Source: Gemmatimonadales bacterium
Lineage (GTDB): Bacteria > Gemmatimonadota > Gemmatimonadetes > Longimicrobiales > Gaopeijiaceae
Reading direction: 5' to 3'
Length of the DNA stretch: 34,218 nt
NCBI GenBank assembly: GCA_007692665.1
Contig: REBP01000120.1
Coordinates: forward strand, 1 to 34,218
In this document: positions 8,016 to 14,046 of the stretch, piece by piece
Layout of the letters: every line of letters starts with the position of its first letter
How positions within the stretch are numbered: the stretch's first letter is position 1
Made by a program: the position numbers and the translations under genes
Notes under the pieces: model-generated
Databases searched by the model: none
The model's input: the letters and a program-made list of their open reading frames with translations, nothing else
Told to the model about the DNA's origin: nothing

Positions 8016-9889
8016 TGGCTTCCGGGGAGCGGACCCCCCGCAAGGATCCGCCCGGACCGGCTTCGCTTCGCGCCCGACTGGGGGCCCTCCGGAACCTCCC
8101 CCCCTTCCTGGCCATGGTGTGGCAGAGCAGCCGCGCCCTCACCGTGGGGAACCTCTCGCTGCGACTGGTCCGGGCGCTCCTCCCCGTGGCGACGCTGTAC
8201 GTGGGAAAGCTGATCATCGACGAGGTGATCCGGCTGGTGGGGCTGCCGGCGACCCCGGATTCCCTGGAGGAGTGGATCCGCTCGGGGCTGCTCACACCCC
8301 TCGGGATTCTCCTTCTCATCGAGCTGGCGTTTGCCATCGCCTCCGACGTGCTCGGGAGATTCGTCAGCCTGTTCGACGCCCTGCTCTCGGAGCGGCTCAC
8401 GAACGCGACGAGCCTCCGGCTCATGGCCCATGCCGCCACCCTGGACCTGGAGGACTTCGAGAACCCGGAGCTCCAGGATCGCATGGACCGGGCGCGGCGC
8501 CAGACCATGGGGCGCTCCCCGCTCCTGGGACAGCTTCTGGGCCAGGCGCAGGACGTCGTCACCATCGCGACCTTCGGCGCGGGGCTCCTCATCTATGCCC
8601 CGTGGCTGGTGCTCCTCCTCGGGGTGGCGCTGGTTCCGGCCTTCCTCGGCGAAGCCCATTTCAACGCGCTGAGCTACTCCCTGAACTACCGCCGCACGCC
8701 GGAGCGCAGGGAGCTGGACTACGTGCGGCAGACGGGGGCCGGGGTGGAGACCGCCAAGGAGGTCAAGATCTTCGGGCTGAACGACTTTCTCATGGAGCGG
8801 TACCGGAGCCTGGCCGATGCCTTCTACGCGGAGAATCGCCGCCTGGCGATCCAGCGGGCCGGCTGGGGCGGACTCCTGGCCGCCCTCGGCACGGTGGCCT
8901 ACTACCTGGCCTACGCCTACATCGCGTGGAGCACGGTCACCGGCCGCTTCACCGTCGGGGACCTGACGTTTCTTGCCGCCTCGTTCCGCAGGCTGCGCAA
9001 CCTCCTCGAGGGTCTCCTCGGAGGCTTCTCCCAGGTGGCCGGGCAGGCCCTCTACCTCGACGACCTCTTCTCGTTCTTCGCCATCGAGCCGGAGATCCGG
9101 TCGCCTGAACACCCGCGGCCCTTTCCCGACCGGATCCGCGAGGGCTTCGTCTTCGAAAACGTGGGGTTCAGGTACCCGGATGCGCAGGGGTGGGCGGTCC
9201 GCCACCTCGACTTCACGCTCCGCGCAGGGGAGATCCTCGCCCTGGTCGGAGAGAACGGCGCCGGGAAGACCACCATCGTGAAGCTCCTGTCCCGGCTCTA
9301 CGACCCGGACGAGGGACGCATCCTCCTGGACGGGCACGACCTTCGGGAATACGACCTGGCGGGGGTTCGTTCGGGGATGGGCGTCATCTTCCAGGACTTC
9401 GTCCGCTACGCCCTGACGGCCGGCGAGAACATCGCGGTGGGTCGCATCGAGGCCCGGGCCGACCGCCCGCGCATCGCGGAGGCGGCCGCCAGGAGTCTGG
9501 CCGACGGCGTCATCGAGTCCCTCCGGGAAGGGTACGACCAGCGCATCGGGCGCCGCTTCCAGGGGGGTGTGGACCTGTCCGGCGGAGAGTGGCAGAAGGT
9601 GGCCATCGCCCGTGCCTACATGCGCGATGCCCAGGTCCTGATCCTGGACGAACCCACGGCGGCCCTCGATGCCCGGGCCGAGTTCGAGGTCTTCCAGCGC
9701 TTCAGGGAGCTGAGCCGGGGACGCACGGGGATCCTCATCTCCCACCGGTTCTCGAGCGTCCGCATGGCGGACCGGATCCTCGTGCTGTCCGGGGGGCGGG
9801 TGGAGTCTTCGGGCACCCATGCCGAACTCATGGCAGAGTCAGGGCGGTATGCCGAACTCTTCGACCTGCAGGCCAAGGGGTACCGCTGA
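8015..9889 (+). CDS. ABC exporter, fused membrane and ATPase domains (MsbA/MDR-like half transporter)
   Basis: This 624-residue protein has a transmembrane region (about 40-340) and a C-terminal nucleotide-binding domain (about 378-620). The ATPase motifs are complete: Walker A GENGAGKTT at 412-420, Q-loop around Q460, signature LSGGE at 521-525, Walker B VLILDE at 541-546, and the switch His in ISHRF (H577). It should work as a homodimer in the inner membrane, exporting a lipid, polysaccharide precursor or drug; the substrate is not readable from the sequence. Its ATG (8015) overlaps the ExoD-like gene's stop by one base, and no separate Shine-Dalgarno is needed for coupling. The pairing with an ExoD-family gene hints at an envelope or polysaccharide substrate, which is inference only. 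A longer open frame upstream of 8015 is out-of-frame shadow of the ExoD gene. Confidence 0.93.
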   Translation: MASGERTPRKDPPGPASLRARLGALRNLPPFLAMVWQSSRALTVGNLSLRLVRALLPVATLYVGKLIIDEVIRLVGLPATPDSLEEWIRSGLLTPLGILLLIELAFAIASDVLGRFVSLFDALLSERLTNATSLRLMAHAATLDLEDFENPELQDRMDRARRQTMGRSPLLGQLLGQAQDVVTIATFGAGLLIYAPWLVLLLGVALVPAFLGEAHFNALSYSLNYRRTPERRELDYVRQTGAGVETAKEVKIFGLNDFLMERYRSLADAFYAENRRLAIQRAGWGGLLAALGTVAYYLAYAYIAWSTVTGRFTVGDLTFLAASFRRLRNLLEGLLGGFSQVAGQALYLDDLFSFFAIEPEIRSPEHPRPFPDRIREGFVFENVGFRYPDAQGWAVRHLDFTLRAGEILALVGENGAGKTTIVKLLSRLYDPDEGRILLDGHDLREYDLAGVRSGMGVIFQDFVRYALTAGENIAVGRIEARADRPRIAEAAARSLADGVIESLREGYDQRIGRRFQGGVDLSGGEWQKVAIARAYMRDAQVLILDEPTAALDARAEFEVFQRFRELSRGRTGILISHRFSSVRMADRILVLSGGRVESSGTHAELMAESGRYAELFDLQAKGYR

Positions 9890-9904
9890 AGGAAAGCGCC
9901 CGAT

Positions 9905-9932
9905 CAGCGGCACCCCGGGCCCCACTCCGCTG
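9905..9932. terminator. Possible shared hairpin between convergent genes
   Basis: CAGCGG at 9905-9910 pairs with CCGCTG at 9927-9932; the 16-base interior is GC-rich and could pair further. It lies in the 50-base gap between the ABC exporter stop and the stop of the convergent outer-membrane gene. No T-tract follows on either strand, so it is a tentative call. Confidence 0.3.
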
Positions 9933-9939
9933 CGGTCGG

Positions 9940-10431
9940 TCAGCCCCCGAACAGGACGCCGAAGGAGACCGTGAGGAATCCCAGCCCCGACGTGCTGTAC
10001 TGGATCTGCGCGAAGGCCGGGATCTCCGCCAGCCCGAACGTGACGCCTCCGAGGAGGTTCAGTCCCGAGAAGCTGCCGGAAGCTCCCTCGACCGATTGCC
10101 GCACGTGGTTCAGTCCAGCCCCGGCATAGGGGACGAAGTCGGCATCGATCTCGAAGGGGACGAGTCCGTTCACGTTGAAGTGAAAGGTCGTGAAGTCGCT
10201 GTCCTGGAAGACGTAGGTAAGGTCGGCAGACACCTTGGTGTGCTGGAACCATCCTTCCTCGAGGTCCAGCATGTCTCCGAGCGCGTAGTCCCCCCGGACG
10301 CCGATGCCGAGATGTTCGAATTCGACGAGCGTGAGCTGGGGTCCGAACATGACCTGTGCACGCGCCTCACTTGCCGAAAACGTGATGACCGCCAGGGCGG
10401 CCATCGCCAGCAGCATTCCCCATTTCTTCAT
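9940..10431 (-). CDS. Small outer-membrane beta-barrel-like protein
   Basis: The 163-residue protein starts with a Sec signal (MKKWGMLLAMAALAVITF...ARAQ, cleavage probably after ARA at residue 25). The mature part has alternating hydrophobic strands with glycine turns (QVMFGPQLTLVEF, LGIGVRGDYALG, VSADLTYVFQD, FVPYAGAGLNHV, LNLLGGVTFGL, GLGFLTVSFGVLFGG), the pattern of an 8-stranded OmpA/OmpW-like outer-membrane barrel. It ends in glycine rather than the usual terminal Phe. The internal ATG at 10431 was chosen because it begins the signal peptide and has a GAGGTGGGG stretch just upstream; the frame open to 10554 adds a Cys/Arg-rich leader with no signal character. It is divergent from the deacetylase gene. 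No specific family or ligand is recognised. Confidence 0.8.
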   Translation of the reverse strand: MKKWGMLLAMAALAVITFSASEARAQVMFGPQLTLVEFEHLGIGVRGDYALGDMLDLEEGWFQHTKVSADLTYVFQDSDFTTFHFNVNGLVPFEIDADFVPYAGAGLNHVRQSVEGASGSFSGLNLLGGVTFGLAEIPAFAQIQYSTSGLGFLTVSFGVLFGG

Positions 10432-10618
10432 CTTCCCCACCTCGCTGAATGAATACGTTCGGTCCGGGCGGACATCATTCTCGTCATGCAGGACGGAATC
10501 GACGCCCGGGTCCCGCAGAGGGTAAACATCACCGGAGCACCCGCATCTGCGCAACCTGCAGGGTCACCGGAACTTGAGTCTCGGAAACGCGCCGGGCGAC
10601 TGCCGGGTAGGACCCATC

Positions 10619-11530
10619 ATGCGAACCCTCCCCTGGATCTGGTCCCCTGCGTACGAGGTCGACATCGGGCTGCATGTCTACCCGACGACCAAGTACCGGC
10701 GTATCCGGGATCTTCTCGTGGCCGAAGGCTCCCTGCGGGAGGCGGACTTTCGGGCTCCCGCACCCGTTTCCCGCGAGGTCCTTGCCGTCGCCCACGATGC
10801 CGCGTGGATCGACCGCGTCCTGACCGGAGGTCTGACGCCCAGCCAGGAGCGTCTTCTGGAACTCCCCTTCACGCCGCAGCTTCGGGATGCCTTCGTGCTC
10901 TGCTGCGGCGGCACGCTGGAGGCCGGGCGCCTCGCCCTGGAGCATGGGACCTCGGTCCACCTGGGCGGGGGGTTCCATCATGCGTTCCGGGGACATGGGG
11001 AGGGTTTCTGCCTCCTGAACGACGTGGCCGTGGCTGCCGCGGCCCTCTGCGCCGAGGGGTCCGCCTCACGGGTCGCGATCGTGGACCTGGACGTGCATCA
11101 CGGAAACGGCACCGCTTCCATCTTCCAGGGCGATCCGGACGTCTTCACCTTCTCCATGCACCAGGCGTGGAACTACCCCGCCCGGAAACCCGCCGGAGAC
11201 CTGGACATCCCCCTCCCCGACGGCACCCCGGATGCGGCGTATCTCGACCTTCTCGAGACCCACCTGCCCACCGTTCTCGCCCACGATCCCGACCTGGTCC
11301 TCTACCTGGCCGGCGTGGACCCCTTCGAGGACGACCAGCTCGGGGGGCTCAGCCTCACCCCGGAGGGCCTGCGAGCCCGCGACCGCCTGGTGTTCGAGGC
11401 GGCCGGGCGCGCCCGGATCCCCGTGGCGATCGTGCTGGCCGGGGGGTACGCCCGACGGGAGGAGGTCACCGTGGACCTTCACTGCAACACGATCCGGGAA
11501 GCGGCGGCCGCGCACGCCGCCCTGCCCTGA
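10619..11530 (+). CDS. Histone deacetylase-superfamily (class II/AcuC-like) amidohydrolase
   Basis: The 303-residue protein carries the full set of HDAC-fold active-site motifs: the catalytic His pair in GGGFHHAFRG (H120-H121), zinc ligands in DLDVHHGNG (D158, H160) and AGVDPFEDD (D234), and the transition-state Tyr in LAGGYA (Y277). GFCLLNDVAVAA matches the conserved G-F-C-x-x-N-D segment. Bacterial members remove acetyl or other acyl groups from lysine of acetyl-CoA synthetase, from polyamines, or from other small amides. No acetyl-CoA synthetase or acetoin gene is next to it, so the substrate stays open. The ATG at 10619 was taken over a TTG at 10574 because the family similarity begins right after it. 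There is no strong Shine-Dalgarno. The gene converges on the small charged-protein gene at 11571-11774. Confidence 0.93.
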   Translation: MRTLPWIWSPAYEVDIGLHVYPTTKYRRIRDLLVAEGSLREADFRAPAPVSREVLAVAHDAAWIDRVLTGGLTPSQERLLELPFTPQLRDAFVLCCGGTLEAGRLALEHGTSVHLGGGFHHAFRGHGEGFCLLNDVAVAAAALCAEGSASRVAIVDLDVHHGNGTASIFQGDPDVFTFSMHQAWNYPARKPAGDLDIPLPDGTPDAAYLDLLETHLPTVLAHDPDLVLYLAGVDPFEDDQLGGLSLTPEGLRARDRLVFEAAGRARIPVAIVLAGGYARREEVTVDLHCNTIREAAAAHAALP

Positions 11531-11570
11531 CTCCGGCGCCGCGGCCCACCGTGAAGGGGATGAAGGGGAT

Positions 11571-11774
11571 TCAGCCCCGCTTCGTGTCCTTCTGGGAGCC
11601 CCCGGGGTTCTTCCGGGCCCCGCCACGCCCGCTCTGGGAGGAATCGCCCTGGAGATCGGGCTCGCGGTCGGGGGACTTGTCCTTGCCGACCTGGCCTCCG
11701 GGTTCCTTCCGGTCGCGGCCCTTCCCCTCTTCGGGGTGGTCCTTGCGCTCTTCCTTGCTGTTCGGATCCGTCAC
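11571..11774 (-). CDS. Small highly charged hypothetical protein (67 aa)
   Basis: The 67-residue product is almost wholly Lys, Arg, Glu, Asp, Gly, Pro and Ser, with no hydrophobic stretch (it begins MTDPNSKEER and ends GGSQKDTKRG). It is predicted to be disordered and soluble. It starts with GTG at 11774, and AGGAG lies 6 bases upstream on the minus strand, which is good support for translation. It converges on the deacetylase gene, 40 bases apart. I do not recognise a family; small disordered stress-related proteins look similar. Composition alone could also arise from a chance frame in GC-rich DNA, so the ribosome-binding site is the main evidence. Confidence 0.55.
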   Translation of the reverse strand: MTDPNSKEERKDHPEEGKGRDRKEPGGQVGKDKSPDREPDLQGDSSQSGRGGARKNPGGSQKDTKRG

Positions 11775-12024
11775 TGGATGCTCCTGGGTCTGGAAAGCTG
11801 GTTTCGGGTGATGATGCGTTCACATGGAGCAAGGCGTGTGCCTCGGGCGCACCCCGCGCATCCGGCGGGCTTCGGCACCCCGGGATCCGGGGCGCGCGGG
11901 GTCGTGCGGGGGGCAGGCAGGGCAGGAGCACGACGCCCCGGTGGGGCACGCTTCTCGCATCAGGGTGGTGAACCCGGCGGAAGGTCCCTCCTCGCGCCGT
12001 CTTCACACGAACCGGATCCAGTCC

Positions 12025-12153
12025 ATGAGCAAACTCCTCCGAGGTCTCGCCGCCGGCTATGGCGCCAAGAAGCTGGGTGGCGGCTGCATCACGACCATCC
12101 TCATCTTCATCGTCCTCTGGATGGTTCTCGGAAACTTCGAAATCTTCCGCTGA
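12025..12153 (+). CDS. Small single-pass membrane protein (42 aa)
   Basis: The frame encodes MSKLLRGLAAGYGAKKLGGG followed by CITTILIFIVLWMVLGNFEIFR: a basic, glycine-rich amphipathic N-terminus and one hydrophobic helix of about 17-18 residues. The lysine-rich side is expected to face the cytoplasm. A longer open frame begins at 11824, but its first 67 residues are Arg/Gly/Cys-rich and look like noncoding translation. No clear Shine-Dalgarno precedes the ATG. The product resembles small G-Y-G-A-K-K-L-G-G-G-type membrane proteins I associate with many bacterial genomes, but I cannot assign a function. It lies 82 bases upstream of the flavoprotein gene on the same strand, so the two may be co-transcribed. 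Confidence 0.6.
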   Translation: MSKLLRGLAAGYGAKKLGGGCITTILIFIVLWMVLGNFEIFR

Positions 12154-12205
12154 CCCCGGATCGACCGACCGACGTTTCACAAACGCAACGCTGCCTGCGG
12201 AGAGC

Positions 12206-12247
12206 GCATGACGGAGAGAGCATGACGGAGAGAGCATGACCGAGCGG
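12206..12247 (+). repeat. Tandem 14-bp repeat duplicating a start region
   Basis: Two perfect copies of GCATGACGGAGAGA (12206-12219, 12220-12233) precede a diverged third copy (12234-12247) that contains the true start of the flavoprotein. Each copy has its own ATG (12208, 12222, 12236). Because 14 is not a multiple of 3, the ATGs are in three different frames. The first two open reading frames are 5 codons long (M-T-E-R-A-stop) and each TGA overlaps the next ATG as ATGA. The GGAG inside each copy can serve as Shine-Dalgarno for the next ATG. Confidence 0.9.
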
Positions 12248-13144
12248 TTCGACGTGGCGGTGATCGGGGGCGGCCCGGCGGGACTGGCGGGCGCCCTCTG
12301 GTCGGCACGGTACCGTCTGAAGACGATCCTCGTCGATGCAGAGCGCCCCCGGAACGCGCCCACAGCGGCGATTCATGGCTACCTGGGGCTGGAGGACATC
12401 CCTCCCGAGGAGCTGCGCCGCATCGGCCGGCGCCAGGTCCTGAATGCCGGCGCCGAGTTCAGGAGCGTGGTTGTCGGGTCCGTGGAGGGCGAGAAGGACG
12501 CCTTCCGGGTCAACCCCCAGGACGGTCCCTCCTTCGAGGCCCGTCGCATCCTGTTCGCCACCGGGCTGCACGACGCGATCCCCGAGATACCCGGCCTCCT
12601 CGACTTCTACGGCAGGAGCATCTGGCACTGCCCCGACTGCGATGGTCCATCCGCCACCGGGAAACGGATCGGGATCATCGGATGGAGCCCGGCCATCGTG
12701 GCCTACTGCATGATGATGCTCACCTGGACGGACCGGATCACCCTCCTGACCCACGGACACCGTCCGGCACTCCCGGAACCCTCACGCGCCGCGCTGGAGC
12801 GCTTCTCGATTCCGGTCCGCCACCAGGAGATGCATCGCCTGACGGGGGAGGACGGCCAGGTGGAGCGGGTGCATTTTGCCGACGGGAGCACGGAGGAATT
12901 TGACGCCCTCTTTTTCCGGCTGGAGTGCGTCCCCGGGTCCTCGCTCCCCGGTTCCCTCGGGTGCGAGATGGACGAGGACGGCATCCTGAGCGTCGGGCCT
13001 GACCACGAGACGAGTGTCCCCGGGGCCTATGCTGCCGGCGACGTCACCCATGGTTCCAAGCTCGCCATCCGGGCCGCCGGGGAGGGAACGCGGGCAGCCA
13101 TCGGGATCCATCGGAGCCTGATCCCGCCGGAACGACAGGTTTGA
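12236..13144 (+). CDS. Thioredoxin reductase-like FAD-dependent oxidoreductase
   Basis: The 302-residue protein has the two-domain layout and length of low-molecular-weight thioredoxin reductases. An N-terminal FAD site (VAVIGGGPAGLAGAL, residues 7-21) is followed by the redox pair C132-P-D-C135-D-G, in the position of CATCDG of thioredoxin reductase, and a C-terminal AAGDV FAD motif. The second dinucleotide-binding site is altered: the usual G-G-G-D-S-A reads I-I-G-W-S-P-A, so NADPH binding is doubtful and another electron donor is possible. It may reduce a thioredoxin-like partner or act as another pyridine nucleotide-disulfide oxidoreductase. The ATG at 12236 is the third of three tandem start codons (see the repeat at 12206-12247). 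The gene lies downstream of a 42-residue membrane protein gene; no thioredoxin gene is in the window. Confidence 0.9.
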   Translation: MTERFDVAVIGGGPAGLAGALWSARYRLKTILVDAERPRNAPTAAIHGYLGLEDIPPEELRRIGRRQVLNAGAEFRSVVVGSVEGEKDAFRVNPQDGPSFEARRILFATGLHDAIPEIPGLLDFYGRSIWHCPDCDGPSATGKRIGIIGWSPAIVAYCMMMLTWTDRITLLTHGHRPALPEPSRAALERFSIPVRHQEMHRLTGEDGQVERVHFADGSTEEFDALFFRLECVPGSSLPGSLGCEMDEDGILSVGPDHETSVPGAYAAGDVTHGSKLAIRAAGEGTRAAIGIHRSLIPPERQV

Positions 13145-13311
13145 CAGGGGTGGCGAACCCGCAGCGGCCGACGTACGTTGACCGGCATTGCATCCCGGAC
13201 CCCTACCCGGATCCGGCCGGCCCGGCTCGCTCCCGGCCGGCTGTGCCGACCACGGGTGTCGGGCTCGCCACCGAACACAACGCAGACTCTCCAGAAGGGC
13301 CCGGTTCCCCG

Positions 13312-14046
13312 ATGACCCAGCCGCTCGCAGGGCTTTCCTCAACCCTTCGCATCCTGGGAGTGCTGATCCTCACCGCAGGGTGCGGTTCCGCCGGACACGG
13401 AAGCGGAGACCACAACGCCGGGCATGAGCCCGCACCCCCGGGGATGACCGCCGCCCCGGATCACGCGGGCCATGCGGATCATGCAGACCATGCGGATCAC
13501 GCCGACCACGCGGGTCATGAGATGCATGGCCTGGGTGCCACCGCCGGCCCGGGCTTCACCGTCGACGATGTCCGGTTCATGCAGATGATGATCGGGCACC
13601 ACGCCCAGGCGCTCACCATGGCCCGGATGGCGCCCACGCACGGGGCCGGGCGCGACCTCCTCACGCTGGCGCATCGCATCGACATCTCGCAGCGCGACGA
13701 GATCGGACTGATGCAGGACTGGCTCCGTGAGCGGGGCCAGCCGGTCCCCGACGAGGAGCAGATGCACACGATGGAAATGCCCGGCATGGTGACGCCGGAG
13801 CAGTTCGCCCAGCTCGACGCCGCACGGGGTTCCGAGTTCGACCGCCTCTTCCTGACCTTCATGATCGAGCATCATGTCGGCGCGCTGCAGATGGTGGACG
13901 ACCTCTTTGCGAACCCCGTGGCGGCACAGGATTCCGACATCTTCCGATTCGCCACCGACGTGGCCGCCGACCAGCTCGACGAGATCGGCGTGATGGAACG
14001 GATGCTCGAGCGCCTCGACCCTTCCTCCCGGAGCAATTCCCGATGA
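13312..14046 (+). CDS. DUF305 lipoprotein with His-rich linker
   Basis: The 244-residue protein begins with a lipoprotein signal (lipobox LTAGC, C24), so it is probably lipid-anchored in the periplasm. Residues about 29-72 are very His-rich, including tandem H-A-D triplets. The DUF305 four-helix, ferritin-like domain follows (about 82-240) with its signature histidines in MQMMIGHHAQALTMA and MIEHHVGALQM, and a Met/His segment (QMHTMEMPGM). DUF305 proteins bind metal, and some are linked to copper handling; the His/Met content supports a metal role. The ATG at 13312 gives the signal peptide; the upstream open frame from 13141 (TTG) lacks one. The TGA stop overlaps the ATG of the LVIVD gene by 4 bases, so the two are probably co-translated. 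Confidence 0.92.
   Translation: MTQPLAGLSSTLRILGVLILTAGCGSAGHGSGDHNAGHEPAPPGMTAAPDHAGHADHADHADHADHAGHEMHGLGATAGPGFTVDDVRFMQMMIGHHAQALTMARMAPTHGAGRDLLTLAHRIDISQRDEIGLMQDWLRERGQPVPDEEQMHTMEMPGMVTPEQFAQLDAARGSEFDRLFLTFMIEHHVGALQMVDDLFANPVAAQDSDIFRFATDVAADQLDEIGVMERMLERLDPSSRSNSR
13462..13527 (+). repeat. 9-bp repeats encoding His-Ala-Asp triplets
   Basis: Within the DUF305 gene, 9-base units of the form CATGCGGAT/CACGCCGAC repeat in frame and encode H-A-D or H-A-G triplets (residues about 51-72). The third bases vary between units, which suggests selection on the peptide as well as repeat slippage. The stretch offers about ten histidines and could bind metal ions. Confidence 0.8.

Noticed and set aside
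7058-9820. 920-residue open frame on the minus strand across the ExoD and ABC genes
   Set aside because: It is the antisense reading of two well-supported genes with good ribosome-binding signals; no motif is visible in it.
13141-13311. Extended start of the DUF305 gene, and TTGACA at 13141 as a promoter
   Set aside because: The extension lacks signal features. The TTGACA overlaps the previous stop and has no -10 box at 16-18 bases.
13462-13527. CRISPR-like short repeats
   Set aside because: The 9-bp units are in frame and encode a His-Ala-Asp tract; there are no spacers. No CRISPR array or cas gene was seen anywhere in the window.
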